42,682 nt of DNA from Deltaproteobacteria bacterium. Lineage in GTDB: Bacteria > Desulfobacterota > Deferrimicrobia > Deferrimicrobiales > Deferrimicrobiaceae. Location of the stretch: positions 1 through 42,682 of the forward strand of contig JANXQJ010000090.1 in NCBI GenBank assembly GCA_025356865.1. The letters are read 5' to 3'. The notes under the pieces are model-generated. The model worked only from the letters and a program-made list of their open reading frames with translations, was not told the origin of the DNA and did not search any database. Position 1 is the stretch's first letter, and each line of letters starts with the position of its first letter. This document shows positions 10,673 through 18,930 of the stretch, one piece after another. A program made the translations under genes and the position numbers.

Positions 10673-10957
10673 TTGGTCCGACAGCCGGAACATCATCCCG
10701 AGTCCGCCTTCAATGACAGGAAAACATTCCGGACCGCCGCCGCTGCAGCCATGGCGGTGGCACTGCTCCTTCCGTCCGGATGTGCCAAGAGGATTCCCAT
10801 CTTCTCTCCCCGCCTCGACAACACCGTCGACCACCGGTCGGCGAAAAAAACCGCCGACTGCCTGGGTTGCCACGAAGGGGACGACCTGCCATCCGGCCAC
10901 TCGACGGGGGATTATTGCTTCAAGTGCCACAGGTTCACTTCAGGAGTATCTCGATGA
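10673..10957 (+). CDS. Small two-CXXCH (putative diheme) c-type cytochrome lipoprotein
   Basis: TTG start preceded by AGGGAGCG; lipobox LLPSGC; two heme motifs CLGCH and CFKCH. ATG at 10751 is an alternative start. Confidence 0.7.
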   Translation: MVRQPEHHPESAFNDRKTFRTAAAAAMAVALLLPSGCAKRIPIFSPRLDNTVDHRSAKKTADCLGCHEGDDLPSGHSTGDYCFKCHRFTSGVSR

Positions 10958-11529
10958 ACGTTCGACCGGTCTCTTTCCTGCTGCCGCTCTTCGTGCTCCT
11001 CGCCTTCTCCGCCTGCGGCCCGATCCTCGGGATGGTTTCCAGGACTTCCGAGGGCACCTCCGTCCGGGATGCGGGCGGCAATCCTGCGGATATCAGGGCG
11101 GGCGCAAAACTGCTGATCCTCTCGCCGTTCCCGAAAACGAAGGAAGGGTTCTATCTGGTGCGGGGGGAGGACGAACAGAAATTCGCCGACGAGTTCAACC
11201 GGCTCGGCCTATTCGTGGCCGAAGCGCGATCCGTCGGGGCGAACGGGAGTCCCGAAGCGAACAGGGCGATCGCATCGAAATCGCCCGCCTCCCTCAAGAG
11301 CGAGTTCGGGCTCGCCGCCGACCCCGACGTCCTGCTCACCGGCACGCTGCTCGCCCGAAAAACCTATGTCGCCCCGATGCGCGGCGTGGTCATGGCCGTC
11401 TCGTGGCGCCTGGTCTTCACCGACCTGCGCGGCGGCAGATCCTGGACCGTCGACGCCGAATCGAAGGAACTGGCGGAGGACACCATCCCGCGGATCGTCG
11501 AACGGATCGGCAACCGGCTCGGACGCTAG
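10954..11529 (+). CDS. Hypothetical lipoprotein
   Basis: MNVRPVSFLLPLFVLLAFSACGPILG lipobox; ATG overlaps the stop of the preceding gene; stop codon lies in an inverted-repeat arm. Confidence 0.8.
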   Translation: MNVRPVSFLLPLFVLLAFSACGPILGMVSRTSEGTSVRDAGGNPADIRAGAKLLILSPFPKTKEGFYLVRGEDEQKFADEFNRLGLFVAEARSVGANGSPEANRAIASKSPASLKSEFGLAADPDVLLTGTLLARKTYVAPMRGVVMAVSWRLVFTDLRGGRSWTVDAESKELAEDTIPRIVERIGNRLGR

Positions 11530-11630
11530 CCCGCATTTCTCACCACGCTCCTGCTACGTCGGCGGATCCGGGCGTGTCTACCGCGTTCCGCTCGATCGGG
11601 CTCCTCAGCGTGGTGAGAAATGCGGGCTAG
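11526..11630. repeat. 105-bp MITE-like/REP-like element: perfect inverted repeats including terminal CTAG
   Basis: CTAGCCCGCATTTCTCACCACGCT (11526-11549) and its exact reverse complement AGCGTGGTGAGAAATGCGGGCTAG (11607-11630), 57-bp spacer, between convergent genes. Confidence 0.9.
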
Positions 11631-12175
11631 AACCGGAACCCCAGGTTGAGCGTCGTCGCGTAGCCGTCGAGTTTCGCGTCGGCCCCGTCGAACGACGCCT
11701 TGGCCCACAGATACTTGAACTCGGCGCCGAGGAACACGTTCTGCGACAGGTCGGCCTGGCCGCCCGCCACAAGGTGGTAGCCGAACGCGGTCTTTGACGA
11801 CGACACGCCGCCCGACTTGTAGGTCGCGTTATAAGCTCCCAGGCCCGCTCCCGCGAACAGTTCGACGACGTCGATCGGCGCCTTGACCTTGAACGTGGCC
11901 GTGATCGGGACCAGCTCGATCTTGTTTGAGGTGCCCGTGGCCGTCTTGTCGGTCTGCATGAATCCGACGCCGATTTCGGCGCCCAGGTTCCGGGTGAAGT
12001 CGTGTCCGAACGCCGCCTCGCCGCTGAATCCGCTGCCGAAACCGTCGAGGTCGTTCGAGGTGGGTGTGTAGAACCCGCCCTTGACGACGGCGTAGTTCCC
12101 CTCGGCCGACGCCGTCGCCGCAAAGGCCAGGGACGCGACCGCCACAAGCAGGATAATTCTTGCGATTGTCTTCAT
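11627..12175 (-). CDS. Outer-membrane beta-barrel (porin-like) protein
   Basis: Signal peptide MKTIARIILLVAVASLAFAATASA; alternating-residue strands; C-terminal ...LNLGFRF with terminal Phe typical of BAM substrates. Confidence 0.87.
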   Translation of the reverse strand: MKTIARIILLVAVASLAFAATASAEGNYAVVKGGFYTPTSNDLDGFGSGFSGEAAFGHDFTRNLGAEIGVGFMQTDKTATGTSNKIELVPITATFKVKAPIDVVELFAGAGLGAYNATYKSGGVSSSKTAFGYHLVAGGQADLSQNVFLGAEFKYLWAKASFDGADAKLDGYATTLNLGFRF

Positions 12176-12197
12176 GGTGCGTCCTCCCTGTTTTCGT

Positions 12198-12812
12198 TCA
12201 TCCCCCGATCAGCCCGCGCGTCTTGATCTTGCGGATTTCCTTCTCGTCGGACCACTCGAGGATGCCGGTCTTCAGGTTCTTGAGATTCATCGTGAACTTG
12301 TAGTAAACGTCGGTGACGCGCCCGCCCTGTTGCCGGATCTCGGAGAGGTTGGACGTCAGCAGATACTCGGCGCCGGCCTGCTTCCCGCCTGGAACCGCCT
12401 TTTTCGGATCGACCAGCCCGCTCTCCTGCTGCGCCGCGAACTCTTCGTTCGCCTCCTGGTCGGTCGTTCGGTCGATGAACTGGAACTTGCCCGACTTGAT
12501 CAGCCGGGCCCGGATCGAGTCGGTGATCGATTCGGTGTCGATGTGCTGCGTCGTCTTGTTCTTGACCCGGGTCGCCGAAAGGATCGGCCGGCGCTGCTTC
12601 GTCACTTCGGCCACGGGCGGGAAAGTCAGCAGCGAATCGACCATTCCCTCGGCCACCTGCTGCAGGTCGGAGGAACCGAAATCGGTGGAGAGGTTCTGGT
12701 GGGCGGCCGTGTCGCCGTAACGGACGTCGGGCGCCGAAGCGCAACCGGCGAGCAGCGACGCCGCGAAGAGGGCCGCAGCCCCCGCAATGATGGTACGGAT
12801 CGTCTTCTTCAT
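12198..12812 (-). CDS. lpoB: LpoB-like penicillin-binding protein activator lipoprotein
   Basis: Lipobox SLLAGCAS; VKNKTTQHIDTESITDSIRARLIKSGKFQFIDR; GAEYLLTSNLSEI: LpoB/YcfM family. Confidence 0.85.
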   Translation of the reverse strand: MKKTIRTIIAGAAALFAASLLAGCASAPDVRYGDTAAHQNLSTDFGSSDLQQVAEGMVDSLLTFPPVAEVTKQRRPILSATRVKNKTTQHIDTESITDSIRARLIKSGKFQFIDRTTDQEANEEFAAQQESGLVDPKKAVPGGKQAGAEYLLTSNLSEIRQQGGRVTDVYYKFTMNLKNLKTGILEWSDEKEIRKIKTRGLIGG

Positions 12813-12825
12813 CGGTCGACTCCTT

Positions 12826-13245
12826 CTATTGGTCGCGGCGGATCTTGAGCATGAACTCGATCGCGGCGGGACGGGGCGCAACCCCTTGGAGTTGCCGGGT
12901 CTCCCGCCCGTAGATCGTCAGCGGTTTCCAGCTGCCCGTCCCGGGATCGATCTCGAATCCCTTCGCGTCGATCCAGACGAACTTGTACTGGAGCGCGAGC
13001 GTCGATCCGGTTTTCGACTCGATGGTCACGGCCGCCTGGAGAATGTCTCCCGTCTGCGCCACCCGCGTGTCGGTCACGGCGATATCGCGCCCGAGCGAGG
13101 TGTTGTTGACGACGACCCGCTTGTAAATCGGGATTTCGGAATCCGGTTCCTGCCTGAGCGCCCCCTGGCCCACGATGCCGGACGTTCCGCATCCGGCTGC
13201 GGCCAGCAGGAGAAGCAATACCAATCCACGCCGAAATGGTCCCAT
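12826..13245 (-). CDS. YcfL-like (DUF1425) lipoprotein
   Basis: Lipobox LLAAAGCGT; ALQYKFVWIDAKGFEIDPGTGSWKPLTIYGRETRQLQGVAP: YcfL-like C-terminal block. Confidence 0.83.
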   Translation of the reverse strand: MGPFRRGLVLLLLLAAAGCGTSGIVGQGALRQEPDSEIPIYKRVVVNNTSLGRDIAVTDTRVAQTGDILQAAVTIESKTGSTLALQYKFVWIDAKGFEIDPGTGSWKPLTIYGRETRQLQGVAPRPAAIEFMLKIRRDQ

Positions 13246-13286
13246 CGTTCCCTCCTCACGGGGAAAAGCCTTGTGCTTCAATCGTA

Positions 13287-14759
13287 TTACAGACCGGGTC
13301 CTTCGGCAACCTTCGGGGGCTTCAGGCCGGGCGGCGACTGCCGCACGTGCATCGTCCCGCCCGTCCGGACCACGTGCAGCAGCGTGATCGCCCCCGGACG
13401 GATCTCGACGTCGACCTTTTCGACCGCGCCGCCGGCGTCGGCCCGGAGCGACAGGAGATGGCGCCCCCCGGGCAATCTCGTGCGCATGATTTGTGCGTCG
13501 CGGGGCAGCGTGAGCCAGCTTCTCAGGTCGGCGTTCTCGCTGACCACGTTCCAGATGCCGACCGCCAGGCCCGCGACCTGCCCCAGGTTGTTGTCGGACC
13601 TTAGCGCGGCGGCCGAGGCGGCGGCCTTCCCCCCGGTGCGGATCAGGTGACGGATGATGAGACCGGGGATTTTTTCCTTCAACGCGCGAACCGCCATCGC
13701 GTCGACGTAGGCGATCGGCTCGGTCGAGAGGGTGACGATGTTGTGCCGCGCGACGTGGAGCGGAGCCGGAGCCGTCCAGGCGTGCCGGTAGATCGGGAAG
13801 GCCACCGCGCCGAAACCGCCGCCCGGCAGCGGGACGGGAAACTTGACCTCTTCCTTGGGCGGGACGAACCCGTCCTCGTACAGCACGACCAGTTCCCCGG
13901 AACCGGGTTCACAGGCCGTGAACGAAGCGCCCTCGGGAACGCGGAACCGCGTCTTCATCTCGTCGAAATCTTCCTTCATCCCGAGCGACTCGGCAAGCCG
14001 GAGCGCATCGAGTTGCAGGTACCGGTTGTTCGGGAAGATCTCGAGCGCCCGCCGGTAGTCGATGTACGCGTCGTTTTCCTCCCCCATCGCCTCGTACACG
14101 ACGCCCGACAGATAAAACGTGTACGCGTTCTGGAACGAGTTCCCGGCCTGCTGCGCGGCCACGTCCATCAGGGAGAAGCGGTCTTCCAGCGTGCGCGTCC
14201 GGTTCCCGCCGACCCGTTTTTCACGGGCCGCCGCAGAAGCTTTTTCGAGTTCGGCCTCGTGACGCAGCCTTGCCGCTTCCTGCTCGACGTTGGCGAGCCG
14301 CACTTCGACGCCCGCCCCTTCGAGATCGCCGGCGATCAGGTAGTTGATCGCCTGGAAATGATGGAGGAACACCCGTTCGTAGCCGTCGGGGTCGTACCGC
14401 CGTGCGTTGTCGTTCAGCAGCCAGGATGCGACATCCCCTCCAGCCTGGCGCGCGCTGAGGATCGCCTGCTCGTCGGCGGCGCGGATCAGGTCGATCGACT
14501 TCCCGAATTCGCGGCGTGCCGCCGAAACGTCGCCCTGGATCTGCGCCAGCCGCCCGCGCTCCAGCCGGTAGAGCACCCCGTCGCTTCCCCGGGCCTCGGA
14601 CTTGAGGGTCCGGTCCAGGTCGAGCGCTTTTCCGGAGGAAGCCGCCGAAAGGTACGGGGCGACCTTATGCGGGTAGGAAACGAACATCGTTGACCCCGCG
14701 CAGCCGGAGACCAGGACCAGTGCGAGCAGCAGTCCGGGCAGGGACCTGCCCGGCGACAT
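13287..14759 (-). CDS. COG3014-like lipoprotein
   Basis: MSPGRSLPGLLLALVLVSGCAG lipobox; NSFQNAYTFYLSGVVYEAMGEENDAYIDYRRALEIFPNN; in series with LpoB- and YcfL-like genes. Confidence 0.82.
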   Translation of the reverse strand: MSPGRSLPGLLLALVLVSGCAGSTMFVSYPHKVAPYLSAASSGKALDLDRTLKSEARGSDGVLYRLERGRLAQIQGDVSAARREFGKSIDLIRAADEQAILSARQAGGDVASWLLNDNARRYDPDGYERVFLHHFQAINYLIAGDLEGAGVEVRLANVEQEAARLRHEAELEKASAAAREKRVGGNRTRTLEDRFSLMDVAAQQAGNSFQNAYTFYLSGVVYEAMGEENDAYIDYRRALEIFPNNRYLQLDALRLAESLGMKEDFDEMKTRFRVPEGASFTACEPGSGELVVLYEDGFVPPKEEVKFPVPLPGGGFGAVAFPIYRHAWTAPAPLHVARHNIVTLSTEPIAYVDAMAVRALKEKIPGLIIRHLIRTGGKAAASAAALRSDNNLGQVAGLAVGIWNVVSENADLRSWLTLPRDAQIMRTRLPGGRHLLSLRADAGGAVEKVDVEIRPGAITLLHVVRTGGTMHVRQSPPGLKPPKVAEGPGL

Positions 14760-16945
14760 TACTTCCCGATCCATGCCGCGAGATGCCCCTGCTTCCAAAG
14801 GATCAGCGCCGCCCCGCCCGCCGCTGCGAGGAAGAACAGCACCCAGGGCCACCGCCGCTTTTTCTCGGCGAACGGGTCGATCAGCGACCGGTCGGAATTT
14901 TCGGGAAGCTTCGCGGTGGCGGTCAGCGAGGCGCCGAACGGGATGTTGATCCGCGCGCGCGCGTTGACGGCCCACCCGTTCGCGTCGAGGATCGGCCCCA
15001 GGTTGCGCTGCCGCAGCTTGATCCAGGCCAGCAGCATCGAAGGGCCCGAGATCAGGAGCAGCACGCCGGCGATCACGAACGGAATCTGCCACCAGGCGAG
15101 CTTGAACAGACCCGCCATGACGGCGGCGAGCGCGGTGCCGATGGCGCCCATCGCCAGCCCGATCGCGGCGAAGATGCCGGCGAACTTCCCCACGTCGAAC
15201 GGGGCGGGTGGCGCAGCGGGGGCGTCCGGCCGGGACGCAGCCACCTTCGCGCCGTGGTCCGTGATGGCTTTCGCCGACTGGTCCTCGGTCGCCTTCTGTT
15301 TCGCGGCCGCCGCCTTGTTGAGTTGTTCGCCCACCATCCGGGCGATCCGCTTGTAGGGCGCGAAAAAAGCCTGCCGGATGCTGATCGGGTGCTCGACGAT
15401 CCGGACGATCGTCGCGTCCCAGTCCTGCCCCGCCCGGTCGTAAAAGACGCCGTTGCGTCCGACCATGAGCTGGTCGGAATCTCCCGCCGTGAACGCTGCG
15501 GCGATCGTCATCTTCTCGACCGCCCCGCGCCGGCGGCACTCGCAGTAGACGAGGTAGACGCGGCTGAGCGTCGCGATGGCCGCGTGTTTCGCCACGTCCG
15601 CCACCGGGACGCAGAGGTCGCAACTCCGGCCGTCGAGAAAGAGCGTCCCCGCCTGGAAAGTGGCTTTCCCCTTGCGCGTGTAGAAATCGGAAAACGACGT
15701 GAAGTTGTTGGCGAGCAGGCAAAGGTCGCGCGTGTACCGGATCAGTTTCTCGACCGATGCGATGGCGTCGACCTCCGGCTGGACCGCCTTGTCCCGTTCG
15801 GTCAGGTCGAGCAACGCCGCCTTGCAATCTTTTGCGAGAATGGCCTGGAGACGGGCCGGCTCGATCTTTTCGACGGAGGTCTCCGGCCAGGCCGCAAGCC
15901 ACGCCTCGTATCTGGCGAACGATCCGCAAATCGTGCGCCACCCGGCGTCGGTCAGTTCGTCCGCCCGGCCCAGCATCGGTCCCGAGACCTCTGCCGAAAA
16001 TCGCAACACGGCGGCGGCCCACGCCGGGTTGAGCCCGTCGGCGAGCCGAAGCGCCTTGCCGGGACCCGGTACCGCCAGCGGAAGTTTCGCAAGCGGTTCG
16101 CTTTCACCGTGCAGATCCTGGAGCGCAAGCTTGAGGTAGTCTTCGTCGGAGGGCGAGAGCAACGTCGCAGCCCGCCCGTCGTACGACGCCAACCGGCAGC
16201 GCTGGAAGTAATCCTCGATCTTGGGCTTGAGCGCCTTGAACACCTCGTATCGCACTTCGGTGTCGTCGCCGAACGAGAGAATGCCCGGATCGTTCACGGC
16301 CTCTGCGCGCCACCCGGCCAGCGCCTGCGCCTCGCCGGCGAATCGCTCGATCGTTTCCGCGGTCACGCCGGGTTCTCCGCCCCGGTCGAGTTGCGGCGGA
16401 TAGCAGGCGACGATCTCCGAAACCACGGCGCGAAGCTCCGGGTCGGCCACCGCCTGCGGCGGAACCACGCCGTCCCCGTTGTACATCCCTTCCGCGAAGA
16501 TGCGCGCGGTGTCGCAGACATCGTCGAGGGTGATTTCCGTCGCGTCGGGCCTGCCCAGGTTCGCAAGCACGAGCCGTGCGCCGGCCAGCACCGCCCTTCC
16601 CTCGTCCGTCGCGTCGTTGATCGAGGAGAGCGGCATCCGGTCCTGACGGCGGGTCAACAGGTCGGGATCGCGCAGCACGCTTCCGACCCACTTCAGCGCC
16701 GAAAGCACCTCGGGAACGCGGATGTGCCCGTCCCCGTCGCTGTCGACGAATGCCAGCGTCGACTTGTCGAATTCGATTCCCGCCACCGGGCAGGAAAGCG
16801 CCACCCACAATTTCTGGTCGAGCGTGTCGAGCGCCAGCAGGTCGGCGCCGGTCTCGAGCAGCACCTGATCGAAACCGCCCGCCCGGAAGAAACGCCACCG
16901 GTGATGCGGATTGGGAAGCGTCGACGACCCGGTATCGGAAGCCAA
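14759..16945 (-). CDS. Uncharacterised 728-aa membrane protein with an N-terminal EF-hand loop
   Basis: DSDGDGHIRVPE EF-hand loop near the N-terminus; C-terminal hydrophobic segments (FAGIFAAIGLAMGAIGTALAAVMAGLFKL, IPFVIAGVLLLISGPSMLLAWI, WPWVLFFLAAAGGAALIL). Confidence 0.85.
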   Translation of the reverse strand: MASDTGSSTLPNPHHRWRFFRAGGFDQVLLETGADLLALDTLDQKLWVALSCPVAGIEFDKSTLAFVDSDGDGHIRVPEVLSALKWVGSVLRDPDLLTRRQDRMPLSSINDATDEGRAVLAGARLVLANLGRPDATEITLDDVCDTARIFAEGMYNGDGVVPPQAVADPELRAVVSEIVACYPPQLDRGGEPGVTAETIERFAGEAQALAGWRAEAVNDPGILSFGDDTEVRYEVFKALKPKIEDYFQRCRLASYDGRAATLLSPSDEDYLKLALQDLHGESEPLAKLPLAVPGPGKALRLADGLNPAWAAAVLRFSAEVSGPMLGRADELTDAGWRTICGSFARYEAWLAAWPETSVEKIEPARLQAILAKDCKAALLDLTERDKAVQPEVDAIASVEKLIRYTRDLCLLANNFTSFSDFYTRKGKATFQAGTLFLDGRSCDLCVPVADVAKHAAIATLSRVYLVYCECRRRGAVEKMTIAAAFTAGDSDQLMVGRNGVFYDRAGQDWDATIVRIVEHPISIRQAFFAPYKRIARMVGEQLNKAAAAKQKATEDQSAKAITDHGAKVAASRPDAPAAPPAPFDVGKFAGIFAAIGLAMGAIGTALAAVMAGLFKLAWWQIPFVIAGVLLLISGPSMLLAWIKLRQRNLGPILDANGWAVNARARINIPFGASLTATAKLPENSDRSLIDPFAEKKRRWPWVLFFLAAAGGAALILWKQGHLAAWIGK

Positions 16946-17060
16946 TGGACGATCTCCTTTCGTGCATCTGAAAAGTTGAACCGACCCGAAGCCATTACAT
17001 CACAATTCGGCAACCGGAAAACAACCGGTCCTTTTTTCGGTTGTCACCCCCCCCTTTCGA

Positions 17061-18614
17061 ATGCAATATGCATTTACGGATGTAACAACCCGGAAGAGGT
17101 GTTCATTGACGGGTTCACTCGACGAATCGGTCCTGCTCTCGGAAAAGAAAACCGACAGTTACGTCCTGAAACTTTTTCTTGCGGCCGATGGGCTTGCCTG
17201 CACCGCAATCGTCTCTCCCGGCCTCGGCCCCGGACCGTCCCCATCCCCTGCGGAAATCCTCGAACAGCTGGCCGCGGTCGACGTCACAGAAGGGATCGAC
17301 CCGGCCGCCGTCTCCGAAGTGTCGACCTGCGACCCGGCCGCTTTTCCTCCGGAGGGGATCGCGGTCGCGCACGGGATTCCGCCCGTCGCCCCCCACGACG
17401 GCTACGTGGACCTGATGGTCCGGCCCGATACCGGCGTCGCGGCCTACAAGGTCGCGCTCGACGGGTCGATCGACTTCCACAACCGGTCCGATTACGACAT
17501 CGTCTCCGCTGGGCAGGAAATCGCGGTTTATCATCCCCCAAGGCCCGGGAAGCCCGGCGTGACGGTGACCGCCCACGCCATCCCCGTCCCGAGCCCTTCC
17601 ATTCCGAAGACCACCTTCAACAAGGGAGTCCGGATCGACCGCGAGACGAACCGGGTCAAGGCACTGACGGGGGGACGCGTCCTGTTTGTCGGAGACGCCA
17701 TTTCCGTCGAAGAAGAGTATGTCGTGCAGGGCGACGTCAACTTCTCGGTGGGCAACATCCGCAACCCCGGATTCGTCCTGATTTCCGGCGATATCGACGA
17801 CAACTTCTCGGTCACGGGCGACAAGGGAATCAAGGTGGGCGGCGTCGTCGGCGCCGCGATGCTCAAGTCCGACGGCGACATCACCCTCTCGGGCGTCACC
17901 GGAAAAAACAAGGGGCGGATCCTCTGCGGCGGCAACCTGCACGCCCGCTTCCTCAACGAGGTCGATGTCGAGTGCCGGGGAGACGTCGTCGTCGAGACCG
18001 AGATCCGGGCATCCAAGGTCCGTGCGGGCGGGAGGATCCTCGTTACCAACGGCACCGTCGCCGGAGGCGAATGCATCGCGGGACGCGGCATCGAAGTCAA
18101 GGTAGCCGGCTCGCATATGGGCGTGGCGACCGTCCTGTCGTCGGGCACCGACTACCGGATGCTCAAGCAACTCGACGAATTGCGGGGAAGGTTGCGCAAG
18201 CTCGAAAAGGAAATCGCCCTGATCGAGGCCGCGGTGGGCCCCGAACCGCCCGACGAAAAGGCGCTCGCGAAGATGTCTCCCCCACGACGCGAAACGATCG
18301 AGAAACAGTTCGGGAAACTGACGGCGTCCAGGACCGAAGCCATCCTGATCCGCGACGAGCTCTCCCGGACCAACATCGAATTCGACCCTTTGGCCAACGC
18401 GATGATCAACGTCCGGGGCGACCTGTTCGAGAGCACGGTCATCAACCTGTGGCACGCCGACATCATGATCACCGAGGCACGCCGCGGGCCGATCTCGATC
18501 ATCGAGAACACGCTCAACGGATCGCTCCGCTTCCTGCCGCTCGAACCGCTCGCGAAAAACGCCCGCACCCTCGAAGCCGCCATCCTGGCGTCGTCTCCGG
18601 TGCCGCACCCCTGA
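17061..18614 (+). CDS. FapA/DUF342 family protein (start uncertain; TTG at 17106 is also plausible)
   Basis: GYVDLMVRPDTGVAAYKV, VRIDRETNRVKALTGGRVLFVGDAISVEEEYVVQGDVNFSVGNI, beta-helix and coiled coil typical of DUF342. Confidence 0.87.
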   Translation: MQYAFTDVTTRKRCSLTGSLDESVLLSEKKTDSYVLKLFLAADGLACTAIVSPGLGPGPSPSPAEILEQLAAVDVTEGIDPAAVSEVSTCDPAAFPPEGIAVAHGIPPVAPHDGYVDLMVRPDTGVAAYKVALDGSIDFHNRSDYDIVSAGQEIAVYHPPRPGKPGVTVTAHAIPVPSPSIPKTTFNKGVRIDRETNRVKALTGGRVLFVGDAISVEEEYVVQGDVNFSVGNIRNPGFVLISGDIDDNFSVTGDKGIKVGGVVGAAMLKSDGDITLSGVTGKNKGRILCGGNLHARFLNEVDVECRGDVVVETEIRASKVRAGGRILVTNGTVAGGECIAGRGIEVKVAGSHMGVATVLSSGTDYRMLKQLDELRGRLRKLEKEIALIEAAVGPEPPDEKALAKMSPPRRETIEKQFGKLTASRTEAILIRDELSRTNIEFDPLANAMINVRGDLFESTVINLWHADIMITEARRGPISIIENTLNGSLRFLPLEPLAKNARTLEAAILASSPVPHP

Positions 18615-18672
18615 ACCTTTTTTTTGAAACCGATCGGCGGTACGATGGTCTAAGGGAGAGGAGGGTCTGCTC

Positions 18673-18888
18673 ATGAAAGTGGCGCCGGTTTACCGGAAAG
18701 ATTACAGAAGCGGCCAGAAGCAGTACCTGGGAGTCGTGGTCGAGCGGCGCGAGGGCGACCGGGGGAACAACTTCATGGGGCTGGCGAGGCTGGCCCGAAA
18801 GTTGTTCGCCGAACCCGCGGGGTGGGATCCGATCTCGGTCATTGTCGGCGGCGTCCGGGAAGCCGAACCGGGAGTCCCCCTGGGCTGA
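18673..18888 (+). CDS. Small hypothetical protein (71 aa)
   Basis: ATG preceded by GGGAGAGGAGGG; consistent codon bias; short. Confidence 0.6.
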   Translation: MKVAPVYRKDYRSGQKQYLGVVVERREGDRGNNFMGLARLARKLFAEPAGWDPISVIVGGVREAEPGVPLG

Positions 18889-18930
18889 GCAACCGGGCCC
18901 TGGAAACTGGAACCGGGCCCGACTTGCCGT

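Noticed and set aside
14690-18676. 1328-aa plus-strand ORF (and similar long shadow ORFs at 37970-41137 +, 37719-39968 -, 17115-18674 -)
   Set aside because: Arg/Gly/Pro-rich, low-complexity products overlapping well-supported genes; typical of alternate frames in high-GC DNA.
18892-18925. CCGGGCCC direct repeats as a mobile-element trace
   Set aside because: Two 8-bp GC palindromes between convergent genes; more simply a weak hairpin/terminator.
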